A stretch of DNA of 43,774 bases from Candidatus Yanofskyibacteriota bacterium (GTDB taxonomy: Bacteria; Patescibacteriota; Minisyncoccia; 2-02-FULL-40-12; IGHO2-01-FULL-4-A), in contig CAIUCV010000020.1 in the NCBI GenBank assembly GCA_903897805.1, forward strand, positions 1 through 43,774, in the 5' to 3' direction. The position numbers and the translations under genes are program-made. How positions within the stretch are numbered: the first letter of the stretch is position 1; every line of letters starts with the position of its first letter. The notes below the pieces were generated by a model, which was not told where the DNA came from, did not search any database, and was given only the letters and a program-made list of their open reading frames with translations. Shown in pieces: positions 1-7,903 of this stretch.

Positions 1-148
1 ATGCTGGCGGCAAACGCAGCGGCCCCAGAAGGCACTATGACCTTCGCCCAATATCCCCAAAGTCCTTTCTGAAAATTTCTTAGATAGGGGGTCGTTCTAG
101 CCGCTAGTTCCAAATTGTACTTGACGGATAAGATGACGTTGAAGAACC
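1..148. other. left edge of the window, possible gene 3' end
   Basis: Two plus-strand frames are open from the edge: one ends at a TGA at 70-72 (last residues FAQYPQSPF) and one at a TAG at 81-83 (last residues SPKSFLKIS). Either could be the tail of a gene that starts before the window. There is too little protein to recognise a family. Nothing else is visible before the promoter at 149. Confidence 0.2.
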
Positions 149-177
149 TTGACAAGAAAAATTGGGAACGATACCAT
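149..177 (+). promoter_or_regulatory. sigma70-type promoter of the zinc-ribbon gene
   Basis: TTGACA (149-154), 17-nt spacer, TACCAT (172-177). The predicted transcript has a leader of about 28 nt ending in a TAGGAGG ribosome binding site just before the ATG at 213. Confidence 0.7.
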
Positions 178-212
178 GTTCGTATTGTTCTTTCTTTTTT
201 TAGGAGGCCAGA

Positions 213-431
213 ATGAACTACGGTGTTCTTACTCATATGCGAAGAGATGCCCTGATAAGTGCCGGCAAGAAATTATTGAGATTACGGGGCGACAAATACA
301 TTGATGATACCAGGGGCCTCGGAGATGATTATTGTTGGGAGTGCGGGCACATAGCGCCAAAAGAGGAATTTCTGAAAGAAAACAAGTGTCCAAGCCCCGA
401 CTGCCCGTTTCCCAAAAATTGGAATGATTGA
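213..431 (+). CDS. small zinc-ribbon-like protein, hypothetical
   Basis: A 72-residue protein of unknown function. The N-terminal half is basic (MRRDALISAGKKLLRLRG), and the C-terminal half has two cysteine pairs, CWEC around residue 41 and CPSPDC near 59-64, the arrangement of a small zinc knuckle or rubredoxin-like ribbon. Metal binding is inferred from the cysteine spacing only. The start is well supported: TAGGAGG lies 6-7 nt before the ATG. It has its own consensus promoter and a strong terminator (449-470), so it is a single-gene unit. A nucleic-acid-binding role is possible given the basic N-terminus, but nothing proves it. Confidence 0.75.
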   Translation: MNYGVLTHMRRDALISAGKKLLRLRGDKYIDDTRGLGDDYCWECGHIAPKEEFLKENKCPSPDCPFPKNWND

Positions 432-448
432 GCGGGAATTTATCAGCT

Positions 449-476
449 AGCCGAGAAATCTCGGCTTTTTATTTTT
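449..476 (+). terminator. rho-independent terminator
   Basis: AGCCGAG (449-455), loop AAAT, CTCGGCT (460-466), followed by a T-rich run. It closes the zinc-ribbon gene. Confidence 0.85.
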
Positions 477-543
477 ATCAACGTCTTGCGATGACGTTGA
501 TAGGAAGCGGAGGCGATGGTGCTTTAGGGAAGTATCATCGCCG
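477..543 (+). other. two consecutive hairpins upstream of secD
   Basis: ATCAACGTC (477-485) pairs perfectly with GACGTTGAT (493-501) around a 7-nt loop. Then GGCGATG pairs with CATCGCC across about 17 nt (about 513-543). If secD is transcribed from the promoter at 548, these hairpins lie outside its mRNA and may be downstream terminator or barrier structures. Confidence 0.5.
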
Positions 544-547
544 GAGC

Positions 548-576
548 TTGCTTTTTAGGTAGCTGTGTTTTACCAT
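548..576 (+). promoter_or_regulatory. promoter of secDF, leaderless
   Basis: TTGCTT (548-553), 17-nt spacer, TACCAT (571-576), then 9 nt to the ATG at 586. Transcription would begin at or just before that ATG, which supports 586 rather than the upstream GTG at 565. Confidence 0.5.
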
Positions 577-585
577 ATACCTTCC

Positions 586-1935
586 ATGTCCTATAGATAC
601 GTCCCGATAATTGTAGTCGTCGTCGCGGTCTTTTTAGCCTTCTTTGTTTACCCAACTGCTTTTGACAAAGGGGCCGACTTTTTAAATTCCAAACTTCATC
701 TCAAGGGAGCGGGTTTTGAGATCCCCCATTTTTTCAAAGTTTCGCCGTTTCGCTTAGGGCTCGATTTGCTCGGTGGTACCCGTTTGGTTTATCAGGCGGA
801 TCTTGCCGGCGTTGAAGGCGGGAGCGTAGCCGATGCCATGGCCGGCGTCCGCGATGTAATTGAGCGCAGGGTCAATCTTTTCGGCGTGACGGAGCCGCTG
901 GTCCAGATAGAAGGGAATGACCGTCTTGCCGTTGAACTGGCCGGCATAAAAGACATTAATCAGGCGATTCAGCTCATCGGGCTGACGCCGTTTCTTGAAT
1001 TTAAAGAACAGCGCGCGTCGGATGAAACCCAAAAAATTCTGGATGCCCAAAAGAAAGGGCAACAGCTGGACGAAGACCCGTATTTTAAATCAACGGGCTT
1101 AACCGGCAAGCAGTTGCAACGTTCGCAATTGACATTTGACCAAACAACCGGCCAGCCGCAGGTCTCTCTCGAATTGAACAGCGATGGTGCAAAACTTTTT
1201 GCCGATATAACCAAGCGCAATCTGAATAAGATCGTAGCAATATACGTTGACGGCCAGCCGATCAGCACGCCCGTTGTCCAGTCGGAAATTCCTAACGGCC
1301 GTGCTGTCATTTCCGGCAAGTTTTCAGTCCAAGAAGCCAAACTTTTAGTAAACCGCCTGAACGCCGGTGCCCTTCCGGTGCCGATTAAATTGATTTCCCA
1401 GCAGACAGTCGGCGCTTCGCTGGGCCAGGATTCTTTAGAAAAATCGCTCCGAGCCGGAGTATATGGCCTGTTGCTAGTGGCCCTTTTTATGATTTTGTTC
1501 TATCGTCTGCCTGGCGTGATATCGGTATTGGCCCTGCTGATTTATATCGCCATTGTTTTAACCGTTTACAAATTACTTCCCGTGACTTTGACTATCGCCG
1601 GCATAGCAGGATTTATACTTTCTCTGGGTATGGCCGTTGACGCCAATATTTTGATTTTTGCCCGCTTGAGGGAGGAGCTGGCAGGTGGCAGGACGTTGTT
1701 GCAATCTGTTCACGACGGTTTTCACCGGGCCTGGTTTCCCATTCGCGATAGCCACGTAACTACGCTTTTGGGCGCGTTGGTCCTGTTTATGTTTTCCACT
1801 TCTTCCGTTAAAGGTTTTGCCCTGACTTTGGGCATCGGTGTGTTGACCAGCTTGTTTACAGCAACCGTAGTTACCAGATTGTTTTTAAACCTGTTCGTCG
1901 GTCCGCGAACGGAAAAGAGGAGATGGCTGTTCTGA
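586..1935 (+). CDS. secD: protein translocase subunit SecD
   Basis: SecD works with SecF and SecYEG to use the proton-motive force for late steps of protein export across the membrane. The protein has an N-terminal membrane segment (VPIIVVVVAVFLAFFVYP), then the SecD signature LGLDLLGGTRLVYQ, a shortened periplasmic P1 region, and a C-terminal block of five membrane helices with GMAVDANILIFARLREEL, the conserved SecD motif. About 450 residues is shorter than the 600+ of E. coli but normal for Patescibacteria. I chose ATG 586 because a promoter sits exactly upstream; GTG 565 (seven residues longer) is the alternative. secF follows after one base, so the pair is an operon. Confidence 0.95.
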   Translation: MSYRYVPIIVVVVAVFLAFFVYPTAFDKGADFLNSKLHLKGAGFEIPHFFKVSPFRLGLDLLGGTRLVYQADLAGVEGGSVADAMAGVRDVIERRVNLFGVTEPLVQIEGNDRLAVELAGIKDINQAIQLIGLTPFLEFKEQRASDETQKILDAQKKGQQLDEDPYFKSTGLTGKQLQRSQLTFDQTTGQPQVSLELNSDGAKLFADITKRNLNKIVAIYVDGQPISTPVVQSEIPNGRAVISGKFSVQEAKLLVNRLNAGALPVPIKLISQQTVGASLGQDSLEKSLRAGVYGLLLVALFMILFYRLPGVISVLALLIYIAIVLTVYKLLPVTLTIAGIAGFILSLGMAVDANILIFARLREELAGGRTLLQSVHDGFHRAWFPIRDSHVTTLLGALVLFMFSTSSVKGFALTLGIGVLTSLFTATVVTRLFLNLFVGPRTEKRRWLF

Positions 1936-1936
1936 T

Positions 1937-2824
1937 ATGAAACTAATCTATAAAATTATGTTTTTCTTCTCAGTGGGGCTGACCATTGCAGCTATCGTTT
2001 TAGTAGCGACTTTTGGTCTGCGATTTGGCGCGGACTTTAAGGGCGGTTCTGTTATGGAGATCGTCTTTAATGACCAAAGACCGTCGGTGGATGAGCTTGG
2101 TAAAGTTGTCAGTGCGGTGAAGGGAGTAAGTGATGTCAGTGTCAGCCCGGCGGGCGACAAGGGCGCCTTGCTAAGATTGAACGATGTGGACGAGGAAACT
2201 CACCAGAACATCCTCGGCGCCATTTCCGGCAAGTTCGGAAAGATAACCGAAAATCGTTTTGATTCAATCGGCCCTACCGTAGGCAACGACTTGAAAAGCA
2301 AAAGCATAAAAGCAATCATAATCTCGCTTTTGGCGGTGGTGGTCTATCTTGCCATTGTTTTTAGAAAACTTTCCTTAGTTTTGTCTCCGTGGGCTTTGGG
2401 GCTGTCTGCGGTTGCGGCTTTAGTTCACGATGTTCTCGTGCCCATCGGTCTCTTTACTCTGCTTGGCCACTATTTAAACATAGAGATAACTTCCGTCTTT
2501 GTGGCCGCCGTTTTGACGATACTCGGTTATTCCATTTCCGATTCCGTGGTTGTCTTTGACAGGATCAGGGAGAACGTATTGAGATTCGGAGCCAGGGAAA
2601 ATTTTGGAGAGATTGTTCATAAAAGCATTATGCAAACCCTGGTTCGTTCGCTGAACACGACCTTCACCGTTCTGCTTTCTCTCGTCGCCATATTTTTCTT
2701 CGGCGGCGAATCAATCAAATATTTTGCCCTGGCCTTGATAGTGGGAGTTTTCTGCGGCGCCTATTCGTCAATTTTCATCGCATCGCCGATACTGGTTTGG
2801 TGGGGGAGAGGACGGCGGACTTGA
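1937..2824 (+). CDS. secF: protein translocase subunit SecF
   Basis: Partner of SecD in the export machinery. It has one N-terminal helix, the motif FGLRFGADFKGGSVMEI (SecF signature), a small periplasmic domain, then five helices carrying GYSISDSVVVFDRIREN, the SecF membrane motif. 295 residues is normal for the family. It starts one base after the secD stop with no separate ribosome binding site, which points to coupled translation. It ends in TGA, so UGA is a stop codon in this organism. Separate secD and secF genes are usual in Patescibacteria. Confidence 0.95.
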   Translation: MKLIYKIMFFFSVGLTIAAIVLVATFGLRFGADFKGGSVMEIVFNDQRPSVDELGKVVSAVKGVSDVSVSPAGDKGALLRLNDVDEETHQNILGAISGKFGKITENRFDSIGPTVGNDLKSKSIKAIIISLLAVVVYLAIVFRKLSLVLSPWALGLSAVAALVHDVLVPIGLFTLLGHYLNIEITSVFVAAVLTILGYSISDSVVVFDRIRENVLRFGARENFGEIVHKSIMQTLVRSLNTTFTVLLSLVAIFFFGGESIKYFALALIVGVFCGAYSSIFIASPILVWWGRGRRT

Positions 2825-2854
2825 CATCAGAAGCCGCGGTTGATATCCTGTTGT

Positions 2855-2883
2855 TTGACTTATTTTTAGCCTTGTGCTATCTT
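2855..2883 (+). promoter_or_regulatory. promoter of the sigma4/HARE-HTH gene
   Basis: TTGACT (2855-2860), 17-nt spacer, TATCTT (2878-2883). The transcript would start near 2890 and carry most of the hairpin at 2888-2952 in its 5' leader. Confidence 0.6.
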
Positions 2884-2887
2884 TATA

Positions 2888-2952
2888 CTTAGAAAATAGA
2901 ACGTAGAAAATAGAACGGGGAAAACCCCAGACTCTATTTTCTAGATTCTAAG
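2888..2952. repeat. long hairpin with duplicated arm in a 5' leader
   Basis: GGGG-AAAA-CCCC tip (2917-2928), then TAGAAAATAGA (2904-2914) pairing with TCTATTTTCTA (2933-2943), then CTTAGAA (2888-2894) with TTCTAAG (2946-2952). The 5' arm holds a second copy of the AGAAAATAGAACG unit (from 2891), so two alternative pairings with the 3' arm are possible. It lies between the promoter and the ATG at 2969, which has no visible ribosome binding site. Confidence 0.75.
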
Positions 2953-2968
2953 TTCTAGTTTCAGATTT

Positions 2969-4024
2969 ATGACAAATTTGACTAACGCAGTCAGAGGGGT
3001 GGTCGGCCAGCTTTTGGCAGTTTTAAATACCCGAAACCGTGATGTAATTTCGCGGCGTTTTGGCTTGAAAACCGGCAGGAAGGAAACTCTGGAATCAATA
3101 GGCCAAAGTTACGGAATTACGCGGGAGAGAGTCAGGCAGATTGAAGAGGTGTCCCTAAAGCAAATTAGAGAAAATTTTCGCAGCGGCGCGGACGCCAAAA
3201 TTAAGCCTTTTATCGCCCTGGCGGAGAATATTTTGGATCAGGCTGGAGGCGTGATAAGAGAAGAGGGCCTTTTTGCCAAGTTTTCTGGCGTTGGCAAGGA
3301 AAGCCCGGCCAATGCCGCTTTGACCTTCTTCCTAATGTTGAACGGAAAGTTTAAGAGATTTGCCGAAGATAACGATTTTCATACTTTTTGGAGCTTGTCG
3401 GATGGGCACGCCGAATCGTTTAAAAAGTCGGTTTCCATGTTTGTGGGTGCGCTGGCTAAAAACAAAGTGCCCATTGCCGAATCGGCCGTCGTTGATTTTT
3501 ATGAAAAATCAGGAGCCCTGACTAAAAGCGTTTCTTCCTCCACGATTGTTTCTTATCTCGCAATCTCCAAAAATATTGACAAGAACGTATTTGGGCAAGT
3601 CGGCTTGACCAGCTGGCCGGACATTAAGCCCAGGGGCGTCAAAGACAAAGCATTTTTGGTGCTCAAAAAATTCGGCTCACCGAAACATTTCCGGGAGATC
3701 ACTCAAATGATAAATACCACCGGATTTTGCAACCGCAAGGCGAATACCCAAACCGTTCACAATGAACTTATCAAGGACAAAAGATTCGTACTCGTAGGCC
3801 GCGGGCTGTATGGCTTGGCGGAGTGGGGCCTGAAAGCAGGCACGGTAAAAGATGTTTTGGTTGACCTCCTGCGTTCCGCCGGCAAGCCCCTCCTAAAGGA
3901 TGAGATCTTGGCGAACGTTTTGTCTCACAGGATGGTTAAAGAAAACACGATACTTTTGAACTTGCAGGATTCCAAAGTTTTTCAAAAGAGAGAAGACGGA
4001 ACATTTACTCTCCGCGAAGCGTAA
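2969..4024 (+). CDS. sigma-70 region 4 / HARE-HTH regulator
   Basis: Residues about 20-65 form a sigma-70 region-4-like helix-turn-helix (RDVISRRFGLKTGR, then ITRERVRQIEEV), the part that reads -35 boxes. Sigma regions 2 and 3 are absent, so it is not a complete sigma factor. Residues about 225-290 (KAFLVLKKFGSPKHF ... LIKDKRFVLVGRGLYGLAEWG) match the HARE-HTH/RpoE-delta winged-helix domain, and a second similar segment follows near 295-350. The middle is uncharacterised. The family is a DNA-binding or RNA-polymerase-associated regulator; its targets are unknown. It has its own promoter and a hairpin-rich leader that could allow autoregulation. Confidence 0.8.
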   Translation: MTNLTNAVRGVVGQLLAVLNTRNRDVISRRFGLKTGRKETLESIGQSYGITRERVRQIEEVSLKQIRENFRSGADAKIKPFIALAENILDQAGGVIREEGLFAKFSGVGKESPANAALTFFLMLNGKFKRFAEDNDFHTFWSLSDGHAESFKKSVSMFVGALAKNKVPIAESAVVDFYEKSGALTKSVSSSTIVSYLAISKNIDKNVFGQVGLTSWPDIKPRGVKDKAFLVLKKFGSPKHFREITQMINTTGFCNRKANTQTVHNELIKDKRFVLVGRGLYGLAEWGLKAGTVKDVLVDLLRSAGKPLLKDEILANVLSHRMVKENTILLNLQDSKVFQKREDGTFTLREA

Positions 4025-4029
4025 GAACT

Positions 4030-4113
4030 AGTTTGTAGTGAGTAGTGAGTAGTGAGTAGTTTTTTGCTCTCAAGATTTGGCAACTACCAACTACAAACTA
4101 CCAACTACAAACT
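4030..4113. repeat. heptad tandem repeats arranged as an inverted repeat
   Basis: The left arm 4030-4061 is GTAGTGA repeated in 7-nt register. The right arm 4082-4113 is a 7-nt repeat alternating ACTACCA and ACTACAA. The arms are 32 nt each and pair at 26 of 32 positions, with mismatches always at the same heptad positions. They start 6 nt after the previous stop codon and overlap an open but probably untranslated stretch before the next gene. Confidence 0.85.
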
Positions 4114-4120
4114 CTACTTT

Positions 4121-5398
4121 TTGTTCTCAGAAATCCTTAGTCCACTTAAAACAGCTTTTTCATTGCTGATAAGATACTGGTGGGCCTATATGCCTATTTT
4201 GCTGTTTTTGGTTATGCTTGAAAGCTGGCTTACGTATATAAAGCAAAAATACCTTTTGTCTATCAAGTGGGTTTTGCTGGAAGTAAAACCGCCGCCGGAC
4301 GTGGAGAAGAGCCCGAAAATAGCCGAGAATATATTTTCCGGTTTGCACGGCGTTTATTCTAAGCCGGTCAAGTGGAGAAAGAAGTTTTTTGAAGGAAAAG
4401 TTCAGGACTGGTTTTCTTTTGAGATCGTCGGGAATGGCGGGGAAATTAATTTTTATATTCGTACTCCTGAAGACCTGCGCAATTTGGTTGAAGCGCAGGT
4501 CTTTGCTCAATATCCAAGTGCAGAAATTAAAATTGCCGATGACTATGTTGACTCTCTGCCCCGCTATTTGCCGACGGAAGAATACGACCTCTTCGGTGCG
4601 GAGCTGATTTTTACTAAAGAGGATGCTTATCCCATCAAGACGTATCCCTTTTTTGAAGAGGAATCGGGCAAGGGCGAATTTAAGAGAACCGACCCTCTAG
4701 CGCCCCTTGCCGAAACAATGAGTGCCATTGAGCCGGGGGAGCATCTCTGGCTTCAGTTACTGATAAGGCCGACCGGTGATGCCTGGGCAAAAGAAGCTCA
4801 GCCGGTATTAGATAAGCTTGTGGGCAAAGAACCAAAAAAAGAAAGAGACGCCCTTGGGGCAGTAGTTGATTTTATAGACGAGTTGCTTCCTGGAGGCGCA
4901 GCGGCGGGTGAAAAAAAAGAAGAGAAAGAATTTTCACAAATGAGACTTACTCCGGGCCAGAAATTCGTGCTTGAGCAGGTAGAAAATAAAATCGCAAAAC
5001 TAGCATTCAAGGCCGGTTACAGATTTCTTTACATTGCCCGCAAAGAACTTTTTCGCCGTCCTCGCGTTTCCGCCGTTATCGGCATGTTTAAGCAGCTCTA
5101 TTCAAATAATCTTAATACTTTTAAGCCGAATGGTGATACGGATACTTCCCCAAGTGGCTGGTTCCCATGGCTCTTTCCTTCGCATAGAGGATTTTTTGCC
5201 GACCAACAGGAATTTAAACGCAAATGGCACATTTACCAGGCATATAAGAAAAGGGCTTTTGTCAGGAAGGTCGTGATTTTGAATACCGAAGAACTGGCGA
5301 CACTTTTTCATCTGCCGGGCATCGGCGTGAAAGCGCCGGCATTTCCGAGGGTGGAGGCCAAAAAGGGCCAACCACCAGTAGGATTGCCTACTAAATAA
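4121..5398 (+). CDS. membrane-anchored partner of the T4SS-like ATPase
   Basis: One N-terminal membrane helix (MPILLFLVMLESWLTYI) followed by a large soluble domain (IKWVLLEVKPPPDVEKSPKIAENIFSGLH is its recognisable start) and a conserved tail with FHLPGIGVKAPAFPRVEAKKG and PPVGLPT. This family occurs beside the TraD-like ATPase in very many Patescibacteria genomes; its function is unknown. The frame is open back to a GTG at 4052, but those codons fall in the heptad repeat, so TTG 4121 or ATG 4190 is more plausible. The next gene starts 2 nt after the stop, so the two are co-transcribed. A role in a type IV pilus or secretion-like envelope complex is inferred from the neighbour only. Confidence 0.75.
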   Translation: MFSEILSPLKTAFSLLIRYWWAYMPILLFLVMLESWLTYIKQKYLLSIKWVLLEVKPPPDVEKSPKIAENIFSGLHGVYSKPVKWRKKFFEGKVQDWFSFEIVGNGGEINFYIRTPEDLRNLVEAQVFAQYPSAEIKIADDYVDSLPRYLPTEEYDLFGAELIFTKEDAYPIKTYPFFEEESGKGEFKRTDPLAPLAETMSAIEPGEHLWLQLLIRPTGDAWAKEAQPVLDKLVGKEPKKERDALGAVVDFIDELLPGGAAAGEKKEEKEFSQMRLTPGQKFVLEQVENKIAKLAFKAGYRFLYIARKELFRRPRVSAVIGMFKQLYSNNLNTFKPNGDTDTSPSGWFPWLFPSHRGFFADQQEFKRKWHIYQAYKKRAFVRKVVILNTEELATLFHLPGIGVKAPAFPRVEAKKGQPPVGLPTK

Positions 5399-5400
5399 TT

Positions 5401-6990
5401 ATGGCGAAGGTAAGCGATAACAACGATGTGGTATTATTCGGCGAAACGAACTTTCGTAATAAGAAAGTAACTTTCGGCATTAAAATTGATGATCGCCGCC
5501 GGCACATATACATTGTCGGTAAGACCGGTATGGGCAAGTCGGAATTATTGAAAACCCTCGCCATACAAGATATTCAAGCCGGGCGCGGCCTTGCCTTCAT
5601 TGACCCTCACGGCGACCCCGTGGAGGACCTTTTTGCCCACATTCCGGAGGAGAGGATAAAAGACGTCATATACATTAATCCGGCCGATTTGGAATATCCG
5701 ATTGCGTTTAATGTGATGGAACAGGTTGACCCGGATAAGCGGCACTTGGTCGCCGACGGCGTAATGGGCGTTTTTAAAAAAATATGGGTTGATGTCTGGT
5801 CGCCGCGGATGGAATACATTTTAAACAACACGATCCTGGCATTGCTGGAAGTTCCGGACTCAACACTGCTCGGCATCAACCGAATGCTTGCCGAAAAAGA
5901 TTTCCGCAACTATGTGGTCAACCAACTGACAGACCCGGTGGTAAAAGCGTTCTGGACCCAGGAATTTGCCAAATACGCCGACAGATTCGCTTCCGAGGCG
6001 ACGGCTGCGATTCAGAATAAAGTCGGCCAGTTTGCTTCCTCGACCTTGGTCAGAAACATTATCGGCCAGCCAAAATCAACGATAGATATGCGGGGGATCA
6101 TGGATGACCAGAAAATTTTGCTGGTCAACATTTCCAAGGGCAGCATAGGAGAAGATGCGTCGCGCCTCCTGGGCGCTTTGATAATAACCAAGATTCAATT
6201 AGCGGCGATGTCGCGTGTTGATACGCCCGAGCGCGAAAGAAAGGATTTTACTTTGTTTGTTGACGAATTCCAGAGTTTCGCCACGGCCTCTTTTGCGAAT
6301 ATAATGTCGGAAGCGCGAAAGTATCACCTAAGCTTGGTTGTCGGGCATCAATACATTGCTCAAATGGATGAAACTGTGAGAGATGCGATTTTCGGCAACG
6401 TGGGCACGATTATAGCTTTTCGCGTCGGAGCCGAAGATGCGGAGATGCTGGAAAAAGAATTAACCCCCGAATTTTTGGCGCAGGACATCGTGAATCTGGG
6501 AATGAGAGAAGTTTATATAAAGCTGATGATAGACGGCTTGGCTTCCAGGGCGTTTTCGGCAAGAACGATGGATACACCCAGCCCCTTGCCGGTCAATAAT
6601 CGCCAGAAAGTAATTGAGTGGTCGCGGGAACATTATGCCGCCAAGCGCGATGAAGTGGAAAAAGCAATTGCCGAGTGGCACGCCCCGTTAATGGAAGAGA
6701 GACCAATGGCGTCTCGCCCAGCCGAGAGAGGCCCGAGCCGGGTGGCTTATCCGCCGCCAAGACAAGAGCCGGTTAGACAGCCAAGTCGCGATACTTTTTC
6801 AAGACCGGCACCAAGGCCAAGGGCAGAAATGACGAGGCCGGTACCGCTTTCCGAAGCTTTGAAACAGGACCCCGTAGATTTTAGGGGTCGCAAATTTTCG
6901 CCGAAACCCGCACCGGTCAAGCCGAAAGTAGAAGTGGATGTGGAGGGGTTGCGGAAGGTTTTGGAAGAGTCGGGGGCAAAGAAAGAGTAA
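5401..6990 (+). CDS. TraD/VirD4-like type IV secretion ATPase
   Basis: A P-loop ATPase of the VirD4/TraG/TraD coupling-protein group. Walker A is GKTGMGKS at residues 40-47, Walker B is TLFVDEFQSFA near residue 285, and the TraD-like motif IDPHGDPVEDL lies near 68. No N-terminal membrane helix is present; the anchor is probably the preceding gene product. The last ~90 residues are rich in proline and arginine and look disordered. Classical relatives move DNA or protein through a conjugation channel; in Patescibacteria this pair is nearly universal without a conjugation operon, so DNA transfer is not implied. Its substrate is unknown. Confidence 0.85.
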   Translation: MAKVSDNNDVVLFGETNFRNKKVTFGIKIDDRRRHIYIVGKTGMGKSELLKTLAIQDIQAGRGLAFIDPHGDPVEDLFAHIPEERIKDVIYINPADLEYPIAFNVMEQVDPDKRHLVADGVMGVFKKIWVDVWSPRMEYILNNTILALLEVPDSTLLGINRMLAEKDFRNYVVNQLTDPVVKAFWTQEFAKYADRFASEATAAIQNKVGQFASSTLVRNIIGQPKSTIDMRGIMDDQKILLVNISKGSIGEDASRLLGALIITKIQLAAMSRVDTPERERKDFTLFVDEFQSFATASFANIMSEARKYHLSLVVGHQYIAQMDETVRDAIFGNVGTIIAFRVGAEDAEMLEKELTPEFLAQDIVNLGMREVYIKLMIDGLASRAFSARTMDTPSPLPVNNRQKVIEWSREHYAAKRDEVEKAIAEWHAPLMEERPMASRPAERGPSRVAYPPPRQEPVRQPSRDTFSRPAPRPRAEMTRPVPLSEALKQDPVDFRGRKFSPKPAPVKPKVEVDVEGLRKVLEESGAKKE

Positions 6991-7286
6991 TGCTTGTTAA
7001 TTACCCCGATTTTTCGCTCCGTGTCCTGCGCGATAAAATCCTGTTGTGATTTTATTCGTTTTCCTGGATAAAAAAATCGTACCCCTTCCACTTCGCCCCT
7101 TCGGGGTTCCGCTACGTCCCAATTTTGTTTATCAGCGAAAAACTTCGTAAATTTCAATGGATTTGTTACCTGCCCAGCCGCCAAGACGCAAAAATTTGGG
7201 CGGGCTCGCTCCAACCTTTAGAATTATTACACTCAGGAAGCAAAAAAGAGGCAACGATTCGCGTTGTGTAGGCGGATAAAATAAAT
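6991..7286. other. non-coding gap with inverted repeats
   Basis: No convincing gene. ATAAAATC (7033-7040) pairs with GATTTTAT (7048-7055); TTTTTCGCT (7010-7018) pairs with AGCGAAAAA (7134-7142); a CCCC-TTC-GGGG tip sits near 7107. The long minus-strand frames here lack a start signal and run antisense into the ATPase gene, so I discount them. Confidence 0.5.
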
Positions 7287-7511
7287 ATGGCTTGGATAAT
7301 AATAGAAATAATAGCAATAGTCTTAGTCATATTTTATTTTCGCCGTGGGCGGAATGCAGTTTGGGGCGGTTTAACCCTCGGGATTATTATTGGGCTAGTA
7401 GTAATGATTTTTAAAGGCTACGACATATTTCTAATTATGAAAATTGGATCAATGGGAACAATTTTGGGATTTATCACTGAATTATTAGGGAAATTGTCTA
7501 GTAAAAAATGA
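7287..7511 (+). CDS. small two-helix membrane protein, hypothetical
   Basis: 74 residues with two hydrophobic helices (about 3-17 and 25-43) separated by a basic RRGRN turn, and a lysine-rich C-terminus. No family recognised. The base composition and isoleucine-rich coding are more AT-rich than the preceding core gene, and it opens a block of small membrane proteins reaching to 10504. TAAAAT lies 4 nt before the ATG and no ribosome binding site is visible, which fits a short-leader or leaderless mRNA. It is a real gene if judged by context and clean hydrophobic pattern, but this is not proven. Confidence 0.55.
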   Translation: MAWIIIEIIAIVLVIFYFRRGRNAVWGGLTLGIIIGLVVMIFKGYDIFLIMKIGSMGTILGFITELLGKLSSKK

Positions 7512-7600
7512 CCCTCCTAAAACAAAATTGGTTTAAGTTAAGGGCCTTAGGGTCTAATAGCGGGCTTTGTGTTTTATGACAAGGCCTATCTATAAAATCT

Positions 7601-7891
7601 ATGAAAGAATGGCTTAAAAAATACTGGATAATCGTTCTAGTAATTCTAGTAATAACTGGGGCTTATTCTTACAAGCATTGGTACGTTCCCTATAGTGACC
7701 TAAAGAAAGGTTTTGTAATTGTAGATACTTTTAATTGCCCAGCTGGTCATCCTATTAAAGCTCATTTGGGTAGTATGATTTATCATTTCCCGGGCGACCC
7801 GTACTATGATCGGACCAGTGCGGCTAACGGCTATTGTTTTGATACTGCTCAACACGCTAAACAGCAAGGTTTTAGAGCAATAATTCGGTAG
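7601..7891 (+). CDS. membrane-anchored 'sunset'-type small domain protein
   Basis: 96 residues: an N-terminal helix (YWIIVLVILVITGAYSY) and a small extracellular domain CPAGHPIKAHLGSMIYHFPG followed by DPYYDRT and a C-terminal QHAKQQGFRAIIR. This pattern (GxPIKxxxxSMIYHxPGxxxYDRT, then an AxxxGYR-like end) is known as a short module at the C-terminus of secreted nucleases and actinobacterial envelope proteins; its function is unclear. Here it stands alone on a membrane anchor. It ends in tandem stops TAG TAA. The next gene starts 12 nt downstream. Confidence 0.7.
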   Translation: MKEWLKKYWIIVLVILVITGAYSYKHWYVPYSDLKKGFVIVDTFNCPAGHPIKAHLGSMIYHFPGDPYYDRTSAANGYCFDTAQHAKQQGFRAIIR

Positions 7892-7903
7892 TAATTCGAT
7901 ACT

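Noticed and set aside
4030-4113. CRISPR array
   Set aside because: The repeats are 7-nt tandem units without spacers. No other regularly spaced repeat or cas gene is present in the window.
6747-7214. 155-codon minus-strand ORF
   Set aside because: Antisense to the ATPase's proline-rich tail; no start signal, no recognisable family.
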